Positions 32,971 through 44,248 of a stretch of 64,000 nucleotides of DNA are shown here, one piece after another. The stretch is from Adiantum capillus-veneris (taxonomy: Eukaryota; Streptophyta; Polypodiopsida; Polypodiales; Pteridaceae), in contig CM043953.1 in assembly GCA_014529385.2 (NCBI GenBank), positions 109,250,549 through 109,314,548 on the forward strand, given 5' to 3'. Under the pieces are notes generated by a model. The model saw only the letters and a program-made list of their open reading frames with translations, did no database searches and was not told the DNA's origin. The position numbers and the translations under genes are program-made. Positions within the stretch are counted from its first letter, which is position 1; every line of letters begins with the position of its first letter.

Positions 32971-33903
32971 CTATCGTACCTGCTCCACTTCTTCTTCTGT
33001 AAAAGGTACATGCGGGATATTTTCTGATGCGGCATCAAGAATCTCAAAATTTTTAATGTAATCATTGAATCTATCCCTTTGCACCCTTTGGGATGATCCC
33101 GACATTGCTTCTAGATACGGCTTCCAGAGTTCACTCAAATCACCTTTAAGGGCTCTTTCTGCTCTGAAGCTCTCCATCAGCCGCTCTAGTCTTGCCACTT
33201 TTTGTGACTTTGTCTCTTTTGCCAGCACTTGGGAAAATTCTTTCTTTCCCTTCTTTTGCTCAGGTTGCTCTTCTTGAACAGGCTCTAGCCATCTTTTCAA
33301 TCTTGTGGCAACCCTTGGTGCTCTTTGTGGGTCATCTTCTTTGAGCCTCAGCCAGTCGTTCTGTGACGGGGGGTCAGGCCATCTTCCTTTTGCATGCAAT
33401 GCCCCATAAATCACCTTAGTGATTAGTTCTCCTGGCACAATATACATTGGCTTCTTGTTACCCATCTTCACTAGGTTGTCATGTATATATGCTGCATAAT
33501 TGATTATCTTTGGAGTGCTCTTCATCATTGCCCAAGTGAATGTCGTGGCAATTGCACCTGGCGGCATTCTGTACTTTTGTGGCCTCTTCGTACACATATG
33601 GAAGTCTTTGTTGTACAACTGACTCATGATTGCCACTCTTGGGTTGGCAATATCTTCAAAAGTGTAGTTACATTTCTTCTCAGTGTACACCTTGACCTCA
33701 TCCCTTATTTTAGTTACACTATCTCCCTTGTTGGAGAGGTCTAGTGCATCTGCTACAACTTGCTCGGTGATGACTATTTCTGTTTCTGGCCTGCCTTGCA
33801 AATCGGTTACTCTGGCCACTCCATCTTCTTTGATGCCCCATATACCTATAGATACATGTTGTATAAGGGCATATGTACTTGGTTGGTCCATAAAATTTTG
33901 CAA
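32971..33903 (-). pseudogene. D2 accessory region, N-terminal globular block
   Basis: A 310-codon frame beginning MQNFMDQPSTYALIQHVSIG. It contains ITEQVVADALDLSNKGDSV at about residue 46, TTFTWAMMKSTPKIINYAAY at about 120 and IVPGELITKVIYGALHAKGR at about 155. A basic, Glu/Lys-rich tail follows. The look (an all-alpha domain of 170 or so residues with a KGRWPDPP-type end) is like the uncharacterised plant retrotransposon extra-frame proteins, but I cannot assign a family. The F block at 17205-18347 takes the same place. Confidence 0.6.
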
Positions 33904-34374
33904 TCAAACAACAACCCTTAAAATTGTCGAAAAACATGCCCTTTTCTTGCTCTTTCTGATATTGGTTCCGCATTTGAGAATGCCTCCCCCCCTCCTAGCC
34001 GGAGTCCTCCCGGACAACAAGGTATCGCCTCGGAGTATGTACCATGCATAGGTTGAAAAATTTGTGCTAATGCTTGGCCGATTACTGTGGCCCTATTTTA
34101 TGCTTACTCGGTCAGTGCATGGAAAATTTAATGTTGTGCAAGAGAAGGGTATAAGCAAGATGCTTATTGGCATTCGCCGTCGAGGTTCCCTGTTTTCTTG
34201 GCAAGTAATAGCTGTAACTCTATTGCTCTCTGTTTAATTGTCTTTTTTGCAAAAGGCAATCGCTTTGCCGCTACTGTTGATATAGCCGTAGTTGTTGGAG
34301 AGAATTGGCTTGGCCGGAATGGCGGTGGATCGTATTTCTTTTGCTTTCCATTGGTAGCTTGTTTTTGCCTGTTT
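33904..34374 (-). other. D2 spacer between W-x-P-K block and accessory region
   Basis: No long element frame. The distal half continues the Ser, Lys and Asn-rich composition of the W-x-P-K block; the rest is noncoding. It may hold signals for expressing the accessory region. Confidence 0.4.
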
Positions 34375-34974
34375 TTATAGATGTTTTGCTACTTCCTTTG
34401 TTGCCACTATTTTGTTGCGGATTGGCATCCACATAAGTCGGTTGTCCTTTTTCAAATGCAGCTGTCTGCCTTCCGTTGTTGCTTGTACTGAAGGGAGTTC
34501 CTTTTGCTTTTGTTTTGGTATCCAAATGCGAGTAACATTTGGGTTATTGCTGAGCATTTTCTTTGGGATCCATATCTGTTGTATGCCCTTGGTTTTTGGT
34601 TGAACTATCTTCTTCGGTTGAGTTCTTTTGTTGTATTGTTGTTTGTCTACCATGTCATTTCTATCCTTCCACATCCATACTTGTTTCCCTTGTTTTGGTA
34701 ATCTAGATCTTTGCACTGCGGTCGGTGACTTCGTATGTCTGTAGTTAGCATGGTTGGCTTTTACCTGTCTGTTGTCCTTGGGTATCATGTTGTTCTTTGG
34801 AGGCATTCTTGCTTTTGGCTCTTTTTCCAGTGATTGCATTGCTTGCATCTGATTATTCCGGTATTGTTGAGCAAAGGCTATCACCTGTTGTTCTTGTGCA
34901 TGCTCAATTTTGACTGCATTCACATTCCAATCTATCTGCACATTGTACTCTTTTTGCCAAGGTTGTCCCAACAT
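34375..34974 (-). pseudogene. D2 protease end and W-x-P-K repeat block
   Basis: Starts MLGQPWQKEYNVQIDW, the conserved LGxPW closing strand of a retropepsin domain whose first part is in the preceding block (35000-35641). The chain then becomes Gln, Asn and Lys rich and carries repeats of a Trp motif: KQVWMWK, QQIWIPKK, TRIWIPKQ and LMWMPIR. D1 has the same motif type after its retropepsin-like block. The composition suggests a disordered, basic, possibly RNA-binding segment. No known domain. Confidence 0.55.
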
Positions 34975-34999
34975 CTTGGGTGTTGTGTGCTTTCATCCG

Positions 35000-35641
35000 C
35001 TACCACATAGAATTTGTGTGGGTAAATATATGGATGTACTTGTACATGCAATATAGTCCAGCCCAATGTTGCAACGAGTGTGATGTACTACTTTCCAGCA
35101 CTTGAGGAGTAGGATGAAGTTGGACTGCGGATTTGAGCTGGTGGTATAATCCGTAAGAGATCAAATTTGCTCGAGCTCTAGAATCAGGCAATGCCGTCGA
35201 TTCAACTTGATTGCTACCCAATTTGACTTCAATTATTGGCTCCACTGTGTCTTCATCTAACTTCATTAGTCGAATGGCATTTATTTGCAATGGTGCTCCA
35301 CTTTGTTGTTGTTGTCGCAGAAGTCTTCTTTTTGCAATGCGTTCTTCTGCTTCTGCTTGAGCTTCCTCTCGTACTCTCTGTTTTTCCTTCATTCGTTGTT
35401 TTCCTTGATGGATTTGTTGGAGCATCTCCAGTGTGAGTGGTAGATGATATTTCTTTAGTCGACATCCACTAATCCAGTTCGGCATTTCTTCACCTACTAA
35501 TGTAGCAAGCTTGACAGCTCCGCTTTGTGATAGATCACTAATCACAAAGGGTCCCATCCCTCGCTTTTTAAGTTTCTTGGCATGTTGCTTCAAAGTATAA
35601 ACAAGTACATAATCACCTGTTTTGAACTTTTTAGTGCGCAC
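35000..35641 (-). pseudogene. D2 integrase C-terminus joined to a retropepsin-like domain
   Basis: A 213-codon frame. Residues 1-70 are the integrase C-terminal domain (FKTGDYVLVYTLKQHAKKL; GPFVISDLSQSGAVKLATLV; CRLKKYHLP). Residues about 72-118 are a Gln/Arg/Glu-rich helix. Residues about 128-165 look like the first half of a retropepsin: PIIEVKLGSNQVESTALPDS and then NLISYGLYHQL. A protease-like domain after integrase is not the usual gypsy order, where protease precedes reverse transcriptase. Fossil. Confidence 0.6.
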
Positions 35642-35656
35642 ATGCTTATCAAAAAA

Positions 35657-36924
35657 CTATTTTTGTCTTCTCTTTTTAGCATAGATTGAAGCTACAGCTC
35701 TCAAGCGGAGTTCATCTAGCTTTTCAAGATCATCTATTCTTGAAGAGAGTTCATGCCATGTCCATTCTAAGTGTTTCGCTACTCGTAGAGTTGGAATTAA
35801 AAACTCTATGGGTAGTATAGCATTTAGGGCAAACACCATGTGTACGGTGTTGTTCCTATCGATGTTTTGTAAGCTACCATGTATGCCCATAGTGTTGAGT
35901 GTAGCTGCTGATTCCAATCTGTTCTTGACTCTGACACTATTTTAGTGAGAACTGTGCATAGTGTTTTATTTGTGGCCTTAGCTTTTCCATTTGCCTGTGG
36001 ATGGTATGGAGCAGATTTCCTATGTATGACCATGAATTCCTCTAGCAGATATTCAATGACTTCATTAAGAAAATGTGTCCCACGATCACTAACAATTTCT
36101 ACTGGTAAACCGTATCGTACAAAATATTCTCATACAAAAATTGTACAGTAGCTCGTGCATCTGTTTTTTGCGTTGCCTTGGCTTCGACCCATTTTGTGAG
36201 ATAGTCCGTAGACACAATGATATATTGGGTATGGGTGCGATATGCCGGGGGTGAGATAGGTCCCACAAAATCAATGCCCCATTTTGCAAATTCTCTTGCT
36301 CCCATCATTGGCCGTAGTGGCATCTCATCTCTCTTTATCGGCACCTTGGTGTGCTGACATGTGTCACAACACTTTACAAACTCTTCAGCATCCATGTGCA
36401 ATGTAGGCCACCATATACCTGCGGTTAAGACAATTTTTTCCGTCTTATCGCCCGAAAAATGGCCTCCACTTATTCCGATATGTGCATGTTCTAGAATCAG
36501 CAGGTATTCGCTTTCACTTGCACATATTCTAAGTTGATTGTCCTTTCCTCGCTTATAGAGTTGGTTCCCAATTAACTGGAAGTCGCGAGCTTCCAGCTCT
36601 ATAGTCCCTTTTCCGTGCTCTTGTGATGTTCTCAGGAAACATCATGGTGGTTAAGAAATCAATGATATATTGACTCCATGGAGGTGCAATGTTTACCTGA
36701 AACAATGTTGCGTGATCCACTGGTCGTTTGGTACTACATATAGTACAATTGGTAACATAAGAATGGGTGTCCGCATACATAGTTGGCCAATAAACCCCTA
36801 ACTGTTTCAGTCTCTGGTGTGTTTTCATTGTTGAACAATGAAACGCACAATCCTGGACATGTGCTTCTTCAAGGTAGCACTCGAATTCTTCCGGATTTAT
36901 ACATAATCGTAGGATTTGGTCCAA
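35657..36924 (-). pseudogene. D2 integrase core and zinc-binding region
   Basis: Several open blocks with integrase features: an H-H-C-C module around HCSTMKTHQRLKQLGVYWPT with CTIC; a second Cys-rich CDTCQHTKVP segment; KWGIDFVGPI, the first acidic motif; YIIVSTDYLTKWVEAKATQK, typical of the Tat/Athila branch; then HRKSAPYHPQANGKAKATNK and LWAYMVAYKTSIGTTPY. In the family this enzyme inserts element DNA. The region is a multi-broken fossil. Confidence 0.8.
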
Positions 36925-37114
36925 TCATAGATGATACAGTCGTCTTGCTATTAACTAGAAGTTTTTTGTTTGTCGAATTGTTTATTGTTTGGATCTGTAC
37001 TCCGTATTATCAAACCTACTTCCAAAGGAAAGAATGCTAACAATTTCCTATGACCATTTGGATATCATTTCAACATTGAAAAGATAAGCATCTGGTATGT
37101 CATCATCTACTCCT

Positions 37115-38305
37115 TCAGGAGCTTCCCCCTTGTGTATCCTTGAAAGATGATCCGCTCGTATGGGTTTTACCCTTTTTGACCACCACTGTGAAATCAAACT
37201 CTAGCAATATAATAAACCAGCGCACAATTCTCCCTGTATTGCATGGTTTATTTACCAGATACAAAAGAGCTTGATGATCTGTAAAGAACACAAATTTGTT
37301 TGCGAGCAAATAATGCCGGAATTTCTTTACAGCATAAATCATTCCTAACCCTTCTCGTTCGGTGGTTGTGTAGTTCTTTTCTGCACTGTTTAATTGTCAG
37401 CTTGCATAACACACTAGAAAATCCATTGCTCTATCTCCAGGTTGAGCCAGAATACTCCCAATTGCATATGCAGAAGCATCAATGTGAACATGGAATATCT
37501 TTTCCCAATCCAGTGCTTTAAGTACGGGTGCTGATATAAGGTTTTCCTTTAGCTTTTGGAATGAAGTTTCACACTCCTCGGTCCAATCAAAATTGACTAG
37601 CAAACGATACAGAGGTTGTGCAATGACTACATACATGTATATGAATCTTTGATAATATCCGCAGTGTCCCATGAAGGATTGCACTTGTTTCGCATTAGTG
37701 GGCCTGGGTAGGTCTACTATGACTTTGACTTTGTCTAGGTCAGTGGTTATGCCATTTCTTGAGACAATGTGTCCTAAGATGCGGCCTTGCTTAACCATAA
37801 AGATACACTTTTTCGGGTTAAGACAGATTCGATATGTCCTGCATTTTTCAAATACCTTTTGCAAATGATCAATATGTTCCTCTCGTAGAAGAGAGTATAC
37901 ACAAAGATCATCCATGTATATTTCTAAGAATATCCTCAGGTATTCTTTGAACGTGTGCGTCATTAACCTTTGGAAAGTAGTTGGGGCATTAGTTAAGCCA
38001 AACGGCATTACTCGATATGCATAAATTCCCCATTCTGTGGCAAACGCTGTTTTGTGTTGATCCTCCCTTGCAATTGCCAGTTGGTTGTATCCTGAAAACC
38101 CATCCAGAAAGGAATAAGCCCATTTTCCAGTGACCCGCTCAAGTACATGTTCTGTGATTGGCAAGGAATAATTATCCCTTATGATGGCTGCATTTACCTT
38201 TTTGAGGTTTACACACACTCGCAGTTTTTCGTTCTTTTTGAGAACTACCACAATGGGAGACACCCAATTTGTATGTTCGATTTCATAGATGAATTCAGTT
38301 TCCAT
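37115..38305 (-). pseudogene. D2 reverse transcriptase and RNase H
   Basis: The reverse transcriptase block (37397-38305, 302 codons) has the palm and finger motifs VVVLKKNEKLRVCVNLKKVN, YSFLDGFSGYNQLAIAREDQ, MPFGLTNAPTTFQRLM and the catalytic YMDD in IYMDDLCVYS at about residue 130, then GHIVSRNGI. The RNase H block follows (37115-37342) with FFTDHQALLYLVNKP. This is the best preserved enzyme of D2. It would copy element RNA into DNA in particles. The motifs fit Ty3/gypsy of the Tat/Athila branch. Confidence 0.88.
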
Positions 38306-38880
38306 CAGCTTATCAATCTCCTCTTTGATTCATTTAGAAACTGTATCATTATATGTATAAGGACGTTGTTTGCTAGGTTTTGCATCCGATTTCAAAGGAA
38401 TTGTATGTTGGCATATCGATGGATCAACTTCTTTGAGGTCTTTATAGGACCATGCAAACACATCTTTATACTTCTTTAGAAGTTATGTTAGTTGTTCTTC
38501 TTCTTCAGGCTCTAAATCATTTGCTATATAGACCGGCTGAGGCTTTTCACCTGGATCCGCGAGGTCTATCCTTTTTTGCATTTTTTGGCCCATCGTAAGA
38601 TTCTTGGTTGGTTCTTTCCCTGACTGGTGGTGTCATGATGATTTTTCTTTCCTGGATGGTAAATTTTCGATAGTGTGATGGTACATTCATGTTTCATTTC
38701 CCTGACTCCCCTTTACCATCACTATCTTCCTCAGTAGTCCATATCTCACGTAAAGACCGTTTCAGTTCTTGGTATTTCTGTTTACGTTCCAATTTGGTCC
38801 ACTCTTGGTCTTTTGTTGTTTCTTTTTTTTACTTTTGAGATTTTTGTGATTTTGTGTCTGTTTTAGCTTTTCGTTCCTGT
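38306..38880 (-). pseudogene. D2 protease-to-RT linker remnant
   Basis: The minus strand continues upstream of the reverse transcriptase with the linker typical of gypsy pol (a QRPYTYND-like string near 38350-38380 and an acidic run), then Ser/Lys-rich sequence. No complete domain. It ends where sequence of the E LTR begins. Confidence 0.45.
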
Positions 38881-38943
38881 TTCATTTCCTCCTTAACATG
38901 GCATGAACAATACTTGTAAAAGAGAGTGAGAGTTTAGAGAAAT

Positions 38944-39459
38944 TGACACCAATAGAGGACCGGATTAGTTGGAGACGGTCCCCCCTCCAATAGGCATTTG
39001 TATTATATATTCTTCCATGACAGAAGACTTGTTTACAATACAATGGATTGTGTTCCTTGAGACCTTCTTGATGAGGTGAAGATGCAAGATTCACTCACCA
39101 AGCATTAGCATAACAATGACAATAAACATGATTAGCATGAACTTGCATAATGCCCAGCCTCAATCCCAAGACCTCAAACACCATGAAAGGTGAGGAGAGC
39201 TAGCAGGGAGTGAGGAAGAAGAGAGAATTAGAAGTAGCTCTACAAGAAAGTAACACCCCCTTGCACATAATCACTCATACCTCTTGTAGCATAGCTTAGC
39301 ATAATGATTATGGAGATTAGAGAGATTGATAAGCAAGCATAGGCATTCTCTTGTAAGGATTTGCATCCATAGCCAAGAGATTGTTGTAGTAGGCAATCAA
39401 CTTCTCAAGCTTGGAGAAGGAGATGGAGTTCTTGCTTCACAAGAGTGTGTGAAGAGAAG

Positions 39460-39523
<64 letters not shown>

Positions 39524-39533
39524 TGGGATGCTC

Positions 39534-39583
<50 letters not shown>

Positions 39584-40255
39584 GCTTGGTCAACCCCATT
39601 TCCAACCCCATTTCCTAGGCTTCCCTTGAAGTTCATTGGGCCATGTAGCCCTCTAGCCAATGAGAGATTAGCTCCCTTTGGGACAAGTTGTGTAGTCTCT
39701 TAACAAGTGTCCTTCTTTCTTTCTTGTGAGGTTAAGCTAGCACCCCCCTTGCTTAAGCATAGCCCTTGCCTGGTTGAGCAGTGTGGCTTTACACCTGACA
39801 TGTGGCCCCTTTCCTCTCATGAGAGTATGGGCCCTGGGTGAGGTGCATACATGCTACTCATATCCCTCCTTTGTAGGGCTCGCCCCCTTCTTTGTAGCAG
39901 GTTATTTGAACTTCGTAAGCAAGCAAGCCCCCCTGCTTAACCACAACCCTTGCTTAAGCAAGCTGCCCCCTTGCCTGCTTGGACCCTAATTGCCTAAAGT
40001 TAAAAAATTAAAGAATATGTCCTAAGGCTTTTAACACTTACCTTTGGAGGCTTTAATGAATCCAACCCTAAGGTCTTTTGCACCATTGGTTAGCCTTGCT
40101 CTTTGATAGACCATTTCTCATTTGGGCCCCTTTACCATTGGCCCCGTGTTGAAATAGACCTATAAGCACATTTGTATCTTAACCCTTGTTCTCGTTTATT
40201 CTTCCACATTAAGTGATCAGTTTAATATGAGAAAATAATTTGGATTGGTTAGATA
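38944..40255 (-). repeat. Diverged LTR E, related to the LTR at 52508-54011
   Basis: About 1.3 kb that aligns, at perhaps 70-75% identity, with the C LTR over blocks such as CCCAAGACCTCAAACACC (39166-39183) and CTTGTTCTCGTTTATTC (40187-40203). The right end (about 40255) is fixed by this alignment; the left end lies somewhere in 38900-38945. No primer site or polypurine tract is evident beside it and no internal region belongs to it, so it is a solo or truncated LTR. It separates D2 from the host-like region. Confidence 0.65.
39463..39581. repeat. Two (GA)n tracts inside LTR E
   Basis: 39463-39519 and 39538-39581. The homologous place in the C LTR holds a (GT)n tract (53065-53129) instead. 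Confidence 0.95.
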
Positions 40256-41008
40256 TTATATTTTATGACATATGTTTTCATAGCACTGTATTATATTAGC
40301 TGAAAACATTAAGAAAATTTAATGTGGAAGATTATTAAATACCTCTGTTGAGTTTTTCACAAGCCAAAAGTTATTTACCTGAAGTCCAGTGAAGGTTTTC
40401 ACTGCTATAAACTTTTCTTCACAAATGTTATTAAAGTTAGTGAGAATAAGATTGAGGCAAGCAGTGATCACATTTGTGGCGTGTAACATAATACAATTGG
40501 AGGTATCCGAAATCCACCTAAACTTGTGCTTGTGACTCTTATAGTGGGAAAAAGTATAGGCAGTTTCAAACTTTGAGTGTCTAATTTAAAGTGACTCAAG
40601 GAAGAGTCCAGGTACCGGATGGCTTCTTTTAGACACATTTCAGATAGCAAGAATTCTAGTCCTTAAAGCCTACACTCAGCCATTCTCTTGGCTAAGTGTT
40701 TGCAAATAAAAGTGGGTATATCAGGGGTTTTGTCAAGTCCTACACAAACCAATCCTTTTTTAGTTTATGTATCATAAAGGATAGTGAGGGAGAAATCCAT
40801 GTTGCTTCCGGGCTTATCCATGCAAGAGGGATTGACCTAATACACGTTTGAAAGTAAGAGGATAAAGAATCAGCAAGTCTAGCTATAGACTGTCTAGAAT
40901 AAATATCTCAGTTATGTCAGTCAAGCAGGTAAGTAATGCGGCAAAAGCCAAGTGTGGGTTTCATGGTTGGAGTGGGATACCTTTGCTTAATAGGTCCTTG
41001 ATTTCCTT
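40256..41008. other. Host-like noncoding sequence
   Basis: AT-rich sequence beyond LTR E with no element signature. Frames are short. On the minus strand it lies immediately downstream of the frame that ends at 41009, so it may be the 3' part, intron or flank of that gene. Confidence 0.4.
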
Positions 41009-41049
41009 TCAACCAATTAGAGATAGATCCCTACTGCACACGTGTTGTC

Positions 41050-41241
41050 TGAAGGCGTACGAGCGGAAGTGCGACCCGAGAGTGAGTGCGAGAAGAAGAG
41101 CACGACGATATGGTGAACTCGCTCTACTGTAATGTGTAGAGCATAGTGAGTTCTTGTTAGGTTTTTACAAAAGAATATGTGTACATACCTGGCGGCCCGC
41201 CCACTTACCTGGGCGACCACATTGGGCTTTATACCCCAACA
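41050..41241 (-). repeat. 3' LTR of A (192 bp)
   Basis: Partner of 44057-44248. The purine tract (plus ACCTCCCACTTAAA, 41242-41255) precedes it on the minus strand, and target duplication TTGTC lies at 41045-41049. Confidence 0.95.
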
Positions 41242-41504
41242 ACCTCCCACTTAAAGTCCAATGTGGTACTTTAAGTGTGAGAGAGGCTACTATACAAGCT
41301 AATATACAAGAGATTTAGAGAAGTGATGTACTACCCTACACCTAACTGCTTGCAAAAATGCGCAAAGCTCTCTGAGGGAAGTCCTTTTGTAAGTAGATCA
41401 GCAGGATTTTCTATGGTGTGAACTTTGACAAGCTGAAGTTGCTTATCCTCGAGAATTTCCCTGATGAAATGATACTTCACATCCACATGCTTTGTCTTTG
41501 AGTG

Positions 41505-41714
41505 CTAAACTGGATTGCGAGCCAATTGTATAGCACTTTGACTATCACAATATAACACAAGAATCTCTTCTTTGATTCCCAAGTCTGTTACTAGTCGATT
41601 AAGCCAAATTGATTCTTTGCATGCCCCTGATGCTGCAACATATTCAGCCTCTGTAGTAGACTGAGTAACACAATCTTGTAATCTAGAACGCCATGATACT
41701 ACTCCACCAGCCAA
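41505..41714 (-). pseudogene. A RNase H block
   Basis: Seventy codons with the copia RNase H signature: QSTTEAEYVAASGACKESIW and YCDSQSAIQLARNPV. Identical in amino acids to the B block at 61740-61949. It follows the reverse transcriptase in the normal order and is followed by the conserved KTKHVDVKYHFIRE-type sequence in untranslated form. Confidence 0.85.
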
Positions 41715-41795
41715 TGTAAAGACATACCCAGACGTAGACCTTCGGTTGTCTAAGTCACCTGCATAATCTGAGTCTGTAAAACCCTTTACACTTAG

Positions 41796-42959
41796 CTACT
41801 GACTCCCATAGCATATACGCATACTCTTTGTAGCTTCCAGGCATCTCAATATTCCTTTCACTGCCTCCCAATGTTTCTTGCCTGGGTTTGACATGTATCG
41901 ACTTACTACTCCCACTGCAAATGCAATGTCTGGGCGAGTAGCAATCATTGCATACATCAAACTACCCACTGCAGACGCATATGGAATCTTATCCATTTCA
42001 GCCTGTTCTTCCTCAGACACAGGACAATCTTGTTTGCTAAGTTTCACATATGGTGGCAATGGAACACTCAGTGCCTTTCCCTTTTCCATATTGAAACGTT
42101 GCAAAACCTTGTCAATAGACTCTGTTTGAGATAACCAAATCAACTTCTTTGATATGTCTCTCTCAATGCGCATACATAGTATATGACTTGCCTCACCCAT
42201 GTCTTTCATGTCAAACGATTTTGCCATCTTTGACTTCAAAGCTGAAATTTCTTCCAAGTGCTTGCCAACAATCAACATGTCATCCACATACAAACTAAGG
42301 ATCAGCCAACTACCATCCTTAGCCTTCTTTGTATATAGACAGTGATCGAACTCACTACGTTTGTAGCCTTGAGAAAGCATAAACTTGTGGAATTTATGGT
42401 ACCATGCCCTCGATGATTTTTTTAAGCCATAAAGACTCTTTAACAACTGGCATACCCAATCTTCCTTGCCTTTCTCAACAAACCCTTCTGGTTGCTGCAT
42501 GTAAATTTCCACATCTAAATCACCATGCAAGAACGTTGTCTTGACATCCATTTGGTGCAACACCAAATCTAATATGGCAACCAATGCAAGAAAGCATCTC
42601 AATGTAGTCATCTTGACCACCGGAGAGAAGACTTCATCAAAGTCAATGCCTTGTTCTTGCTTAAAGCCCTTGGCAACAAGCCTTGCTTTGTACTTTGGCT
42701 GACTATCATGAGAGGTGATCTTATACCTGTAAACCCATTTACAAGGTAGAGCCTTTTTGCCCTGTGGTAATTTAACTAGCTTCCATGTCTTGTTTTTATG
42801 CAGAGCTGTCATCTCTGACTGCATGGCCAATTGCCAATTCCCGGAGTCCTTCATTTGGCATCTCTGTAACCTTTGCCAAATCTGCTTCTTCCACAATGGG
42901 AAATTGGTTCCATCCAGCATCTTGATATAGTAAAGAGCGGTGTCCTGTGATCCAGCCAT
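41796..42959 (-). pseudogene. A coding block: gag start and reverse transcriptase
   Basis: A 387-codon frame. The first 30 or so residues equal the start of B gag (MAGSQDTALYYIKMLDGTNF); from about residue 36 the chain is copia reverse transcriptase: LPCKWVYRYKITSHDSQPKY, EQGIDFDEVFSPVVKMTTLR, VKTTFLHGDLDVEIYMQQPE, and the catalytic YVDD in LSLYVDDMLIVG at about residue 222. The family enzyme makes element cDNA. As part of a shortened copy it is a fossil, though this block is still open. Confidence 0.88.
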
Positions 42960-44042
42960 AGCTACGCTTCACAGTAGTTTACTTTCCTGGGAAAAATTCG
43001 GCAGAGTTTCCCTTGTAAACTGACCTCTGAACCAATATCAACCTGTCAAATGAACCAAGAAAGCTTCAGAATCTGTAGAAATTTTGGCAGAGTCTCCTTT
43101 GTAAAATGGCTCTGGTGTACTAAAAACAGACCAAAAAACAGCTCAAAAAACCACTGTCTCTCTAACATTGTAAGCTGTGGTTAAACCTGTCCTGCACCTG
43201 TACTGTCTCTGACTATCCTGTCACTGTCCTGTAAGCATAGACTGCGACAATGCCTCAACGGCAGTAAAGCAAAGATGCAATCCCAACTGTCTAACTCACA
43301 GTCAATACATCCTAGCTGCCTATCTAAGGGTGCTCGAGGGATCGCTCCAAGACCTGTATCACCGAAAGGATCTCAACATTCGAGAATCCCCCAGCTCAAT
43401 AAAACCTCACTCGACCCTCAACAAAGGCTACAGTAAATCTGACAGTACATAGACTTCCCATAAAGTCATACATCCACAAATTTCCCACTCTATGTTGTAA
43501 CCGCTGCGGCGGTTGTTTGCTGCGTGACTCACAGCTAGCAAACCCTCAACAGACATACATCATCTCTGACAATACATCCCATGTGGAAGTACCTGCAATG
43601 TCAGGATGAAATCTGGAATATCAAGCAGCAAACACAAGCTACCTGATGAACTAGTGGATATCGCCTACAGTCTGTGTGTAGATGCACCCGTGTCGTATGT
43701 GACACGCCTCCAAGAACTGTGAGCCGTCCTTCGATGTGTAGATAGCCACAAATCAACACTCTGGGAGTGTCGATATCCTCAACACCTGCAGTCGTAGGCC
43801 GAAAACCCCAAATTTGCAAAGTCGGATCTGCACCCGCTGAGACCACGTAGTCGAAAATGGCCTGCGTAGAACTTTGTCGAAGCCGAACGGTGACCGAGAT
43901 GACCTCAGAATGTATTCTGAGCACACCAAGCCTTATGGGCTCTCCCACAAGATTTTGGGCCGTTTCTTTGCCTGTCGAATTTCACTCCAATCTGAGTTGG
44001 TGACTCTAGCCTCCTGCAGTGCTGCCCCGAGCCTCGATCTGA
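42960..44042 (-). other. Leader of A
   Basis: About 1.1 kb without a long frame, nearly identical to the B leader (57095-58142). It ends at the ATG that opens the coding block. Confidence 0.75.
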
Positions 44043-44054
44043 GCTCTGATACCA
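44043..44054 (-). other. Primer binding site of A
   Basis: Minus strand TGGTATCAGAGC, the exact initiator-Met tRNA complement, two bases inside the 5' LTR. Confidence 0.93.
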
Positions 44055-44056
44055 GT

Positions 44057-44248
44057 TGAAGGAGTACGAGCGGAAGTGCGACGCGAGAGAGAGTGCGAGA
44101 AGAAGAGCACAACGATATGGTGAACTTGCTCTACTGTAATGTGTAGAGCATAGTGAGTTCTTATTAGGTTTTTACAAAAGAATATGTGTACATACCTGGC
44201 GGCCCGCCCACTTACCTGGGCGACCACATTGGGCTTTATACCCCAACA
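44057..44248 (-). repeat. 5' LTR of A (192 bp)
   Basis: Minus strand TGTTGGGGTATAAAGCCCAA ... CTCCTTCA. The same length as its partner and as both B LTRs. Confidence 0.95.

Larger units (their letters stand above)
29757..38880 (-). mobile_element. Gypsy element D2: 3' half, Ogre/Tat/Athila-like
   Basis: A minus-strand Ty3/gypsy fossil with 3' LTR (29757-30693), polypurine tract, accessory region (30746-33903), W-x-P-K block (34375-34974), integrase with a retropepsin-like tail (35000-36924), RNase H and reverse transcriptase (37115-38305), and a linker up to about 38880, where it meets LTR E. No 5' LTR or gag is seen. The LTR is of the D1 family. The coding parts are broken about ten times. 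With D1 it gives a picture of the family, but the two are separate fragments. Confidence 0.85.
41050..44248 (-). mobile_element. Copia element A, shortened, Tnt1/Tork-like
   Basis: A 3.2-kb minus-strand Ty1/copia element with 192-bp LTRs, perfect primer site and target duplication TTGTC (41045-41049 and 44249-44253). It is a sibling of B (near-identical leader and reverse transcriptase) but about 2.3 kb shorter. Parts seen are the leader, the first residues of gag, reverse transcriptase and RNase H. It lacks most of gag, the protease and the integrase, so it could only have moved with outside help. The LTRs differ at 6 of 192 sites (about 3%), suggesting an age near 1.5 million years. It interrupts the host-like frame 41009-45928. 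Confidence 0.93.

Noticed and set aside
32453-33061. Plus-strand frame of 202 codons in the D2 accessory region
   Set aside because: Mirror of the minus-strand coiled-coil and Pro/Glu-rich coding sequence; its Ser/Leu/Cys-rich composition is what antisense of such codons gives.
40256-41008. Solo LTR E inserted within D2
   Set aside because: Sequence beyond the right end of E is host-like and does not continue D2, so E marks a junction and not a simple insertion into D2.
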